Under the pieces are notes generated by a model, which was not told where the DNA came from, did no database searches, and worked only from the letters and a program-made list of their open reading frames with translations. Below are positions 22,650 through 33,984 of a DNA stretch of 64,000 nucleotides, one piece after another. Source of the DNA: Mytilus trossulus (lineage: Eukaryota; Mollusca; Bivalvia; Mytilida; Mytilidae); assembly GCF_036588685.1 (NCBI RefSeq), contig NC_086377.1, forward strand, positions 77,134,283 to 77,198,282, given 5' to 3'. Both the position numbers and the translations under genes were made by a program. How positions within the stretch are numbered: position 1 is the stretch's first letter; each line of letters starts with the position of its first letter.

Positions 22650-24180
22650 GGTAAAATAATATTGTTGACTACACACTTCTCTAAAATCAAGCTATGCAAG
22701 CAGCTATAACACACAGGTACTAATTAGTTCGTGCAAGCAAGTCTATATATATTTTGCTAAAAGCCACAGATGATAAAATGTTATATAATGCTAGATGAAT
22801 TGTTCGAATCCTATGATTGAAATTATTTGATGTAGGATAAAACAAATAAAATCTAAAACTGAGTCTTGTTTCTAAAAACCACTTCGATAAAATTTCAAGA
22901 TAGTTCTGCTCGTTTATAAGCACAGTTTAAAATACAGATTCACTAAATGTCAACAATGCAATAGTATTGAGAAGGTATCTTGTATTCAATGTTATATAAG
23001 CTGGAAATTTAATAGAATGATTGCAGATCGCCAAAGACCAGATTGTTTTAGTATGTTTTTTTTTTTTTAAAAAAGCCGCCATTTTTTCTCGTGCAGAAGT
23101 GTCAGGAAAAATGTACTTGAAACAGACTTTTAAAATGTAGGAATTGACGTTTTCTGAATGTAAATTAATAGTTTCTGGCTTGTTATAAATGTTTGGGAAC
23201 ACTAATAAGCTTGAATCTTCTCAATGTTATGCCTCCACCACATAAAATACAATTTTCAGTCGCACAGGTAAAATACACAACCACCACCTTTGAACATTCG
23301 GAACACCGATGTTTTGTAGGTTGCGTGTTTCTTTTTTGGAGGTTGTTGTCTCATTGCTTCAACTTATTCATTTTTCATGTACGAGATATAGACAAATAAG
23401 TACAAATATCAGATATAAAATTTATTGGTTCTTGACACATTTCCATATGGTATTTGTCATCATCATGATTCATATACAAATAAAAAAATATACATATATC
23501 AAATACATATGATAAAAGTACCAATAACTAGATATAGGACATTGTTACACTACAAGTTCTACACAGTATTATAAAATTTTGAAATAAGATGCCAACAAAA
23601 ATAATCATACAGATCATATGTCTCTGGTGAGATAAAGATCTACTGCATTTTGGCAAATTCAAATTATGTTATACATCTTACTATTTTATTTTCAACAGAT
23701 TCACATTTTAAAAACTGTACATCAATATTTTAATGTTTTTATTAAAATTTCTTAAATATCACGTGTATTGTTCATTCATTTGTTAAAAAATGTGAAGCAT
23801 GCGACTTTACTAAGAATACACGCATTTAACATGTTTAACTAAATTCGATATAATTTGAAAAAAAAATAAACGATACATAAATTAAGGTTGTTTTGCTTGA
23901 GTGATTTACCTGTGCAAGCTCGGGTCTCAATGATGTTTTAAACGAATTGATGCCAGTTTAAAATAGTTTAACGGGGGCGTGGCCTTTAAGTTTGACGTAC
24001 ATTACCACCAACTTGATTTCAATTGATTGACCGCAAAGAAATCTATTTGACTGGCGTTAAAATGAATTGAAATGAAAAAAAATAATTTTTATGTTTTGTC
24101 AATCTTTATCAAATGACGATTAATCTCATTTAAATAGCGTTAACACGTTTTCGTCCGTTCAAGCTTAATTCGGGCTACTA
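22650..24180. other. AT-rich region without recognised gene
   Basis: Only short ORFs of poor composition; homopolymer tracts at 23055-23075. Nothing recognisable. Confidence 0.4.
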
Positions 24181-24186
24181 GTGGTG

Positions 24187-26010
24187 ATGCTAGGAATCGA
24201 AACGGTATTTGGAAGGCCATATAATTTACCTCAATATAGGATAGACTCTTGCATTTTGAAGAGTCGAAATAGGATGAACGGATCATTTAAACCCGAAGTC
24301 AAATATAATACAAGCCCAAACGAAAAAATATAGATGAGTCTAAATTGAAAACAACGTTCAAACCTATGATTGCGCTGGATAAAACCGCATTTTTTATACG
24401 TGTGCATGCAAAAAAAATTTCTTCGTAGAGGGGTCTAAATACAGCACAAACAACATTTTTCAAAAAAACAAAAAAGTGAAAAGGTATATTTGAACATAAA
24501 GCATTCGACTAACAGGTCGAACAATGGATGTTCTCAAACCCTGCTGACTGCCATTGGCGATTGCCAAATAAAAGGATCACAAGATGTAACAAAATGGATC
24601 TATTATTAATGTAATACCAAACAGAAAACAAAAAATTTGCGGAAAAGATGGTATAACGCAAACATGAGGTGCAAAAAAATGATGTACACCATATCCGGAT
24701 TTCGACAATTAATATCTATTCAGTGATGTTAGGAATCTAAACGGTATTTGGAAGGCCATATACTTTACCTCAATTTAGGATAGACTCCTGAGTTTTGAAG
24801 AGTCGAAATAGGATGAACGGATCATATAAACCCGCAAGCAAATTTGATACAAGCCCAAACGAAAAATATAAATAAGACATACGTGTGCATGCAAAATAAA
24901 TTTCTTCGTAGAAGGGTCTAAATACAGCACAAACAACATTTTCCAAAAAACTAATAATGTGGAAAGGTATATTTAAACATAAAGCATTCGACTAACAGGT
25001 CGAACAACGGATGATCTCAAACCCTGCTGACTGCAATTGGCGATTGCCAAATAAACGGATCACAAGATGTAACAAAATGGATCTATTATCATTGTTATAC
25101 CAAACAGAAAACAAAAATATTGCGGAAAAGATGGTTTACCGCAAACATGAGGTGCAAAAAAATGTGTGTACACCATATCCGGTTTTCGACAATTAATGTC
25201 TCTTCAGTGATGTTAGGAATCGAAACGGTATTTGGAAGGCCATATAATTTATCTTTATTTAGGATAGATTCTTGAGTTTTGAAGAGTCGAAATAGGATGA
25301 ACGGATCATTTAAACCCGAAGTCAAATATAATACAAGCCCAAACGAAAAAATATAAATAAGTCCAAATTGAAAACAACGTTCAAACCTATGATTGCGTTG
25401 GATAAAAACCGCAATTGTTATACGTGTGCATGCAAAACAAATTTCTTCGTAGAGGGGTCTTAATACAGCACACACAACATTTTCCAAAAGACCAAAAAAG
25501 AGAACAAAACGCATTTGACTAACAGGTCGAACAACGGATGTTCTTAAACCCTGCTGACTGCCATAGGCGATTGCCATATAAACGGATCACAACATGTAAC
25601 AAAATGAATCTATTATTAATGTAATACCAAACAGAAAACAATAAACTTGCGGAAAAGATGGTATACCGCAAACATGAGGTGCAAAACCTTTTTTGTACAC
25701 CATATCCGGATTTCGGCAATTGATGTCTCTTTAGTGATGTTTGGAATCGAAACGGTATTTGGAAGGCCATATAATTTATCTTTATTTAGGATAGATTCTT
25801 GAGTTTTGAAGAGTCGAAATGGGATAAATGGATCATATAAACTCGAAGTCAAATATAATACAAACCCAAACGAAAAATATAAATAAGTCTAAATTGAAAA
25901 AAACGTTGAAACCTATGATTGCGTTGGATACAAACCGCAATTTGTATACGTGTGCATGCAAAACTAATGTCTTCGTAGAGGGGTCTAAATACAGCACAAA
26001 CAACAATTAC
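24187..26010. repeat. Tandem array of about 0.5-kb units, 3.5 copies
   Basis: The anchor 'ggaatcgaaacggtatttgg' or a close form starts units at about 24192, 24729, 25215 and 25743, so spacing is 537, 484 and 528 bp; the last unit is cut short at about 26010. The second unit lacks an internal block of about 50 bp ('aaattgaaaacaacg' region), and the third lacks a shorter one. Minus-strand ORFs of 160 and 83 codons run through the units, but their frame is not conserved, so coding is unlikely. I recognise the unit as a common mussel repeat. Confidence 0.85.
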
Positions 26011-27260
26011 CTGCTTTTATTTTACTTCTGTTTCAAGCAAGCATTTGGTGGGTTAAGACTAGAGTGGTTTACTGTTATAAACCGACCACCTCCACTTGTG
26101 ACCATATCCTGTCCTGCAGGGGGTGTCTAAAGTTACCCGTGCTTGTGTTCTTTTCAAAGTTCATAACATGTGTAACATACTAGAATTAAAAATGTTTTGT
26201 GTAGTTTCGATGAAATATGATGGATGATGTAGGCTTCATACATGTTCTATACCTGTCAAATTCTAATATGAAAATATTACTTAGTCCGATTCTACAGTAA
26301 GTATATCATAATAGAAAACCGATCTCTCTGAAAGATGTTAGTATACAAAAATACGGAGATGAGGTAGGATTGCCAATTGGACAACTATCCACTTAAGTTC
26401 AAATAAAGTGGATGAAATTAATGATACTGTAATGCCTACAACAATGAGAAAAACCCTTACCCCATAATCGGCTATACATGACCCCGATTGATGATTATAT
26501 GTTGTTGTTTCTTAAAGAAAAAATAATAAATACATACTTTTCATCGATTTAAAATACTTTTTAATCATAAGAGAAGTTACAATATCATAAAATCAAAATA
26601 GTGAAATTTTAGTATCCCCCAACAGACATTGGACACACTCTAAGTCTTCCCTTTTTTTACGAACACAACATTCAAGGACCCCTTTTTTTTTAACTATCTA
26701 TATGAAATTTGCTGCCCTCATGATTATTTGCACCGGATTTTATCGACGGTTAGCTTAACAATTGAAAGTTTGTCTTATGGGTAATTGTATTTTCATTGTT
26801 GTTTCGTTGCTGGCTTGTGGACGAATACCTGAAATCTCTGTGTCATCATCAATCATATAACTGGATACATATCGGGTAATTCAAACACTCTGATTTACTT
26901 TTTTAAATTGTTATTTTGATGGAGAGTTGTCTCATTCGCACTCACACCACATCTTCCTATATCTACTCGTTTCTTCGCATGTAGTAATATCATAAGTAAA
27001 TCCTTGCTCGATATGACAAAATTTATATGAGTATTGGGTGAAAATTGGGTTTGCCATAATGAGATACATGTAATTTCAGGTTTTTTGTTCTTTCTGTTTT
27101 CTGTTGGTTTTTTTGTCTTTTGTCCTGCTTTGTCCCGCTTTGTCCAGACGTCACATGTTAATTCCAGCCTTAAACCATAATTATGTATTACACAGAGCAT
27201 GTGCAAGTCCACCTTTGTATCAACATCATACACAGAGCATGTGCAAGTCCCGCTTTGCTC
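26010..27260. other. Gene-poor region with a mussel repeat tail and direct repeat
   Basis: The segment 26908-26966 matches the 'tggagagttgtctcatt' repeat family that recurs in the protease intron. A 70-bp direct repeat starts at 26982 and recurs at 27325. Short tandem 'acacagagcatgtgcaagtc' copies lie at 27190-27250. No gene is seen. Confidence 0.5.
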
Positions 27261-27928
27261 TGAAAGCAGCGGCCAAACTGATTGTATAAGTCAATTCTCG
27301 CGGGACTCACTTTTGATATAGATTAGTAATTTCATAAGTAAGTCCTTGCTCGATATGACCAAATTTATATGAGTATTGGGTGAAAATTGGATTTCACAGA
27401 ACCACAATACTATAAGTATATCGACAATATTTTTTTAGTTCCTAAGTTTAACCTTTAACATTCCCAATACCCACCCAAAACTTTAATATCGTCTTGTATA
27501 AATGAAGAAATCGAAAATTCTACAACAAATGATAGTTTCGAAACCATGAAAAATAATTGTTATTTCCGAAACCATAAAATATTTAGACACCAAGATAATA
27601 CTTGAAATATCGCCAACTAAGCAGATCAAAGCAAATACCAAAAAAATCAAATGAATGCATCTCATGCAGAAAAACTGATCGAAGCAGAATATGCCTACTG
27701 CTAACTCTGCCGTGCACTTAAATTTTGCCTTTTTATATTGTTTTTGTGACTTTCACGTGTACCTTCCATGTCATTAATTTTCAGCAAATGTATTTAACCT
27801 ATGACTTAAATTAATGTGTTAATATCTTCAGTTGAACTGCAATTATTATGTTTGTAGACACCCGTAGTTCCTGAATGCTTCAATAACGATCAAGTAGTGA
27901 GCTCTAAAAGAACTGTAGGGAATGGTGT

Positions 27929-28712
27929 TTAATGTTTTAACGGATTACCTTTATTATCATTCAAGTATAATGCCATCAAACCTGTCGTCAGCAGACCAAA
28001 CCTCTGTTCAACAAAGTTCCATTTCAGAGGACTTAACATACCATCTGATAATCTTAACTTCCTGAACTCTCTGTCAGCATACATAAGACGTAGGTCCATG
28101 TTAACTGTTTTTGAAAGAGTGAAAATCTTCCGCAAAACTAAATTGAACGAGGGGTCTCTACCTCCTTGATTACTTCAAGCATTAATCACCGCAAGATTAT
28201 CACAAAACGCGTCTACCAGAGAGTCGACAATTTTCTCTTTAACAGAACAGAGGGAGTCCAGTAGCGCATTTGCTTCCTAAACGTGGATAGGGGAGCTATT
28301 GTTGTACTTCCAAAAGTCACCAAATTCTACCGTATCCTCTTTGCAAATCATGAACGCACCCCACTTAAAAAGCGACGAATCAGTTACTAAAATCAATTTT
28401 AAATGGATCTCTAATCTCAAAGTGGCAGCCCCCTCCCAATTATAAAAAAAAAAACGCCAATAACTCGTCTTTTAACTTTTTGTAAATGGTAATTTTCTTG
28501 CTATTTCTAGAAGCAAGGCTTAAGGCCCTATTGATTTCCCTTGAAAACAATATGGCAGTGCGGATAGCAAGATAAAATGAAATACATTTTCCTGCAAAGC
28601 GTTGAAAGGTTATAATGCCTACATCATTGCCATCAAGGATAGTTTCCCTTAAAATTCTAAATGATTTTTTTTGTCTGCCGCGGCAAGATAAAGGCCAGTT
28701 TAGTTGAGTCAC
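27929..28712 (-). pseudogene. DIRS-like RT thumb / RNase H remnant
   Basis: Two open pieces: 28712-28440 with FQRFAGKCISFYLAIRTA, and 28135-27929 with LMYADREFRKLRLSDG and FGLLTTGLMALYLND ending GNPLKH. In relatives these follow the RT palm and precede RNase H and recombinase. Stops separate them, and the region before 28712 is frameshifted. Confidence 0.5.
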
Positions 28713-28880
28713 AAAACATTCCCAAGAATTTCAAACACCTGGTTGGTAAAAAAACAACACTTGGTCAAGTTTAAGAAATATCCCAATCTAACAAGAACCT
28801 GACATAGAATGAACAGACGTTTTTTTCTAATTTGGCATGGCCTGATCTTTTCTTCAAATTAAAATTTTTAAACTCGCAAC

Positions 28881-29589
28881 TTATCTATCATCTATATACA
28901 ATAAAGAAGGTACACCAAGGGAGCGACAATAGCTGATTGGAACCAGACCAGTAGTGTGGTAAATATAACCACTAGCTTTGAAGCCGAATGGAAGAGTGTT
29001 GAGAACCATGTAACAGCCTGCAAACTGGATTCCAAAATACTGTCTAGATTTGGAATTTAAAAGTATATGAGCATAACCAGACTTATCATCAAGAGATGCC
29101 ATGAAAGAATCATTTCCTATAAATCTATGAACCTCTTTAAGAGTATCCAAGGAAAAAGGGAGATCCTTAATCCATAAATTCAAGCATCTTTCATTATGGC
29201 ACATACGCGGTTTTGATGGCTCAATGGTGATAGGTAAAGCAAGTAAAGGCGAAAACTCTACCAATTACAGTTAAAGATCCATTGGCTATTCTTTCTAATA
29301 AAGTGTTAGACCGAAATTTCTAAAATCCTTTGCAACTAGCAGAGTTTTGTAAATAAGTAGGTTGGGGAAGGCTTGAATCATAACTACGACCCTTAAAATT
29401 TCCCTTAAAATGTTTAAACATGGAATTAATATCTACCTTGTGTTTAATCCAGTCCAAAATTTTACCAGGACAACCTATTTGCTCCCATTGTTCTGAACAA
29501 TTTCCTGCTTTGAAAAAATTAGGATCTAAAAAAGACAGATCCTCGAAATTATAGTCGCTACCATTCACAACCTCTTCAGCATTTGGCAA
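28881..29589 (-). pseudogene. DIRS-like reverse transcriptase palm
   Basis: The piece 29264-28881 carries KPRMCHNERCLNLW, FMASLDDKSGYAHILL (palm motif A with the catalytic Asp), TLPFGFKASGYIYH and LLYIDD (motif C, IDD). The piece 29589-29320 holds the preceding linker (WEQIGCPGKILDWIKH). A frameshift near 29300 and a stop just after YIDDR break it. The motif set is that of DIRS-type RTs found in bivalves and corals. Confidence 0.7.
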
Positions 29590-29927
29590 GCAATTATAGG
29601 GTTGGGTAATCTCTCCTTTAAAACTTCCTGAAAGTATGTCTCTGCTTTCTTAATTTAATTCTAGATGGATCAAAGCCCGATTTTAACTCCCAATCTGGAA
29701 TTTCTGGCTCAAACATTTCTTTCTTAACCAACGGTTTGTGTTCCTGATATTCTGAAATTAACAAAAAAGAAAAATATCTTTTCATCTCTGGAAAATTGCT
29801 TAAGATTTATAAATTAAAAAAAAAAGGAGAGAGACACTCAACCCTTGCCCGCGTGAAACAATTTCACTGGAGATCGAAGCTCCTGAGAAAGGGAAAGGTA
29901 TAAAAAAAAAATACACAAATTACAAAA

Positions 29928-30468
29928 TTAATTATCTTTCTTCATTTTTGGACAATTGGCAATAAAATGTCCCGACTCCTTGGGAGGCCGAAAACCACCA
30001 GAATTAATGTTTGGCCAAGAATAAAAATTAGGATACGGGAAACCAAATTCGGAATTTTGATATCCATATCCAGGAAATGGAAATGCAGAAGCTGAAGCAG
30101 GTGGTGCATCTAATCTCTCCTGCCTTTCCTTTGGCCCCGATGGTTCCTCGTATTTCTTAGATTTTGCCCAGTCTGAAATTAAGGAGGAAATCTTTTTGTC
30201 CTCCTGGGAACCAAACAATTTTAAAAACGAGCCCACTAAAATCAACATTATCTTCGTATTTTGTACACATTGCAAATGATTTTGCAAATAAAGACCAGTC
30301 CTTATGATTCGCCTTGTTAGCTGCATCAACCAACATTGCGATGGCCGCAAGCAATTCTCCTGGTGTTGTAAGTTTTGGTCTTGCTGCCAACGTTCTAACG
30401 TAAGATAGTGCTTCATCTACCTGTAAAACCTTTAAATTTTTCTTCAACTCATCCAGGTCTTGCCTCAT
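29928..30468 (-). pseudogene. DIRS-like gag remnant with zinc-knuckle tail
   Basis: Two overlapping frames join at a frameshift near 30200: the first has ALSYVRTLAARPKL and HKDWSLFAKSFAMCTKYED; the second has SDWAKSKKYEEPSG, a proline/phenylalanine/tyrosine-rich stretch, and a C-terminal GHFIANCPKMKK, the last half of a CCHC knuckle. The layout is that of a capsid-like nucleic-acid-binding protein encoded 5' of the RT. Confidence 0.55.
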
Positions 30469-30479
30469 TGATTGCAGCT

Positions 30480-32190
30480 GCTGGTTTGTTGTAGATGGAG
30501 CGGCTTAACCATCACTTCCTACAACAGCCAAACCAAGAAGAAAGTCAGTAAACTTCCTTGCAACAGTTTTTGAATATAACAATTCTGTTTTAACGAAAAA
30601 CTCTTAAGTTAGCAAAGAAATCCAGATTTCCTATTATAAATGCAACGAAAACAAAATTAGATATACTGCCGTGAATGACTTGTCCCGTAATTAATACATA
30701 GGCCTACATAATGGTCAATGAACATTAATTCGCAAAAAAGGTGAGACAACCTTCGAGAAGCACTTAAAAAAGGTTAAATTAGGACAGATGGACAAGCAAA
30801 CTTATCCAAAGAATAAGGTAAAAAAAGAAACATACCTTTCGCCGCTGTGTATCTGTACTCGAAGGATTCCTTAACCTCTGACTTCTAGCACCAACAGAAT
30901 AAGCCAACAATATGATTTCGTGCACTAGAAGTCTAACATTCCCAATACTGTCATCCTTCCCACATATAATTGATACATCTTTAAGGGATTCACCTGAATT
31001 TGAATAAAACCACTTATCAATTAATCATAATAGATACCAGTACATGTACAATGAGTAAAAAATCTCGAACCGTGGAAAGCTAAAAACTCGGAGGCAACTT
31101 GTTTACCGTTTACAAAAAAATAATACCTTCTGATGTTATCAAAATAACAGGAATTAACGTAAAAACATAAGGATAGTTGCATTGCACCAGATGCAGATTT
31201 AACATTATTATTTTAATCAGTATAGCATTGCACCCGATGCAGTAACATTCCAAAGTAAAACTGAAATACTAGTAACTAAATAAATGCTTGTTCAAAATTC
31301 ATTATCGGTCAAAACAAATATATATTTCCCAAATTGTAAAGCCATATTAACATGATTAATTTTGAATACAAGATCTCTGAAAGTCTTAAAAAAACGTAAT
31401 TAATTATTAATTAACCGTCAGCTTTTCAAATTGAGCATTCAATTCAACTTTCGCTAGACTCTCTAGTGGTTCATCATTTTTTAAGTCTGGAAAACTCTAA
31501 AACCGCTTCCGCATCTGTGGTTCTCACCCTCAAAATGATAGGGATTAAACTTTATCCCACTAGGGAGCAGTAAGGCTTCAACACCTGAGCCATAGCTGAA
31601 TTTTTTTTTCATGTTTTTATTAAAATTAATTAAACATTAACAAAACCGCCATTTAAAATCGTGACATGCGGACTTTCTAAGTCGTAAATTAAGGATACAA
31701 ATAACTTTCGCTAATGCACAATAAAAGAAACATTTAACAAAAACAAATGGGATATTAAACTCCTGAATGAACTAAACCAAAAACATTTGCCTTATTATTT
31801 CCATTACCCCGACAATGACACAAAATACGGAAACTACTTCTCCCGAGATATATTCAACCAAAAATCTCTAAAATGATCTTTATTAAAACGCCGCAACCTA
31901 TGCAAACGGCACTTGAAACATTTAAAAGTATGTTTGAACTAAATCATACAAAACTTCCCGACTTACAGGACAGTTCTCAATACGCGTTGCAACCAATGCA
32001 GACGCAAACTCCATATAAGTACATTAATTATAAAACAGATTCCAACTGAAACTATTAGCTGTTATCAACAAAATACATGCAAAGCATTAACTATATTTTA
32101 CAAAGTTTAAAAAACTTACTTCCACAGTAAGAAACGTCTTTACTTCAACTTTGAACACTACAACCACGCTCTACCCAAGTCACGCTTGAT
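30480..32190. other. 5' noncoding part of the DIRS-like element
   Basis: No coding sequence recognised between the gag-like ORF and the upstream direct repeat. AT-rich, with a short 'cattgcaccagatgcag' motif repeated near 31181 and 31228. Confidence 0.4.
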
Positions 32191-33325
32191 AGCAGCGGCC
32201 AAACTGATTGTATTAGTCAAATCTCGCGGGACTCACTTATGATAGAAACAACTCTTCGTCAACCTGAGCATGGAACGAATACTTTATACCACGAACTATA
32301 AATGTGGGTACAAAAAATGAGAAACTAAGCGAAATTGTTACTCCCACAATGCATGAAAAAATGTGTTGTATTTCAGTCAATAACACGTGTTCTTGATTGA
32401 TTGTAAACTTTACTTCACTTTAGTCTGTACTGTTCCGCCTATATCAGACGACCCATTTTTCAGTGTGAATATCATTAAACTGTCATTTAATTCAATGCAC
32501 TATAATTGTTTCTGTTATAAACATTAACTACCACATCTATTTACACACGAGAAAAAGTACATCCCTTGAAATGTATACACGACAGAAACTGGAACGCAAG
32601 TCAATTGACCTACAAATGTGCATTGCTCCAATTCAAATAGACAATTGTCCCAGTTGAGCACTTTGTTTTCTTTAAACTGCTTGATATTACCTCAATAGAG
32701 TCGATCGCACCTGATGTAACTTAAAGCATAGTCCTCTAGTGATGCACTCTACTGTAAATATATCGCCTCTTGTCAGGAAATGAAATCCACTGCAGTCGAT
32801 AATTAACTGTAAAGAGTTAATTTCAGAACAAAATAGTTCATCTTATAGTTCAGATGATACAACATCTGTTATGAAGGCGTTTAGACTATGTATAAAGCGG
32901 TTTCTAGCATTATTTAATTTACAGCATCTTAAAAGAGAATATAACCGATTCTCTTCTTCAGTTCCACATAACGGATAGATTGCACTGACTAGTCGTTTAC
33001 TTAATTTATCCTTGCCACACTGAAGAGTATATGTATTTCATGCTAATTTGGATTTGATGCAGGCACGTAACGTAGAGTAAGGTTCAGATCCACAAGTATT
33101 CCAAATAGGATGAATGCTTCCAAATTCTGCATCATCAAAGTTCAAAAGATTAAGAGATGATTTGTCTGACGCTTCAGATTTTAGTTTGGTTATCCAGTTA
33201 CTGTAGTAGTTGACGGAGGTGTTAACCAGTTTTTTTTTCCATTGTGACTTTGAAGGAGGACTGACAAGTAGATCATGAGGTGACGTTAGATCATATAATT
33301 CTGTGATAGTAACTATTTTACGAAT

Positions 33326-33392
33326 TATTTTTTATGTAGACAAAACGCGCGTCTGGCGTATTAAATTATAAGCCTGGTACCTTTGATAACCA
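33326..33392 (+). repeat. Relic of the hammerhead-bearing repeat inside LINE 2
   Basis: 'tatgtagacaaaacgcgcgt' through 'cctttgataac' matches 5608-5672. The CTGATGA box is missing, and GAAA has become AAAA, so the core is inactive. It interrupts the LINE 2 thumb coding sequence. Confidence 0.75.
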
Positions 33393-33980
33393 TTAACGAA
33401 TCCAGCTGCTTGATGAATCAGATTTCATTGCAAGTTGACGGAAGGCTAAATCACGTTCGACAGAGTTATCATTCTCAATAATGTTTCTAAAAATACCAAG
33501 AATTCTTTTATGAATCTCCGCTTCAATAGGAATTTGTCCAATAAGTAATAGGACTGCAGCATTTGCTGTACGGTCCGATAGATGTTGGATACGTTTTAAT
33601 AGCTTCACAAAATATGTTGTAAGATTACTTATATCTGTTTTCAATAGAAGTATAACCTCAAGTCCATATAAAAGCCTGGGAATCACATAGCAGCGGATAA
33701 GATGAAGCGAGACCATTGGGTTGACTCCTTTGATATCATACAGCCCAGCACCCATCAGTAGACAGTCTGTCTGGCTAGTTGTATGCGACCAGGTATAACT
33801 TTTTTTGTGCCGAGACGGGAGAGCTTATCGCGTTGAATACCAAGATGAACAGCGTTTATGGAGTATCCATAGGTGGTTTACCATTGATGGATCAGTCGTA
33901 AGAGTCAGCACATCTGTAATTAAGTATGAAAGATTTTTGACTGATTAGATAACGGATTTATTTGCGTGACAATTTGTAAA
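33393..33980 (-). pseudogene. LINE 2 RT thumb fragment
   Basis: The fragment includes HLGIQRDKLSRLGTKK in a shifted frame, then MGAGLYDIKGVNP and LLYGLEV and the motif shared with LINE 1. The end of the reading frame (SSSSWIR) continues beyond the nested repeat at 33326-33392. Confidence 0.65.
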
Positions 33981-33984
33981 TCCA

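Larger units (their letters stand above)
16150..22650 (-). mobile_element. LINE 1: APE-type non-LTR retrotransposon with three ORFs
   Basis: On the minus strand, in order: SGNH-esterase-like ORF (22603-21821), ORF1 with PHD-like finger, coiled coil and Q-rich tail (21716-19570), ORF2 with endonuclease and RT (about 19510-16341). A putative AATAAA lies at 16265-16260. Several frameshifts and at least three in-frame stops show that it is inactive. The RT 3' part is clearly related to that of LINE 2 (shared IEAEIH-x-x-IL motif). CR1/L2-group LINEs carry esterase and PHD modules in ORF1; placement there is an inference. Confidence 0.75.
27265..32245 (-). mobile_element. DIRS-like retrotransposon remnant bounded by 55-bp direct repeats
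   Basis: Direct repeats at 27265-27319 and 32191-32245 (about three mismatches; core 'agcagcggccaaactgattg') lie 4.9 kb apart and enclose a minus-strand gag-like ORF (30468-29928) and pol-like fragments (29589-27929). The pol sequence resembles DIRS/Ngaro reverse transcriptase and RNase H rather than Gypsy or LINE. No tyrosine recombinase or integrase was recognised. Many stops and frameshifts show that it is dead. Confidence 0.6.

Noticed and set aside
25095..25577. 160-codon minus-strand ORF as a gene
   Set aside because: It lies across units of a tandem repeat, and other units do not keep the frame.
33326..33392. Active hammerhead ribozyme
   Set aside because: The CTGATGA box is missing, and GAAA is changed to AAAA.
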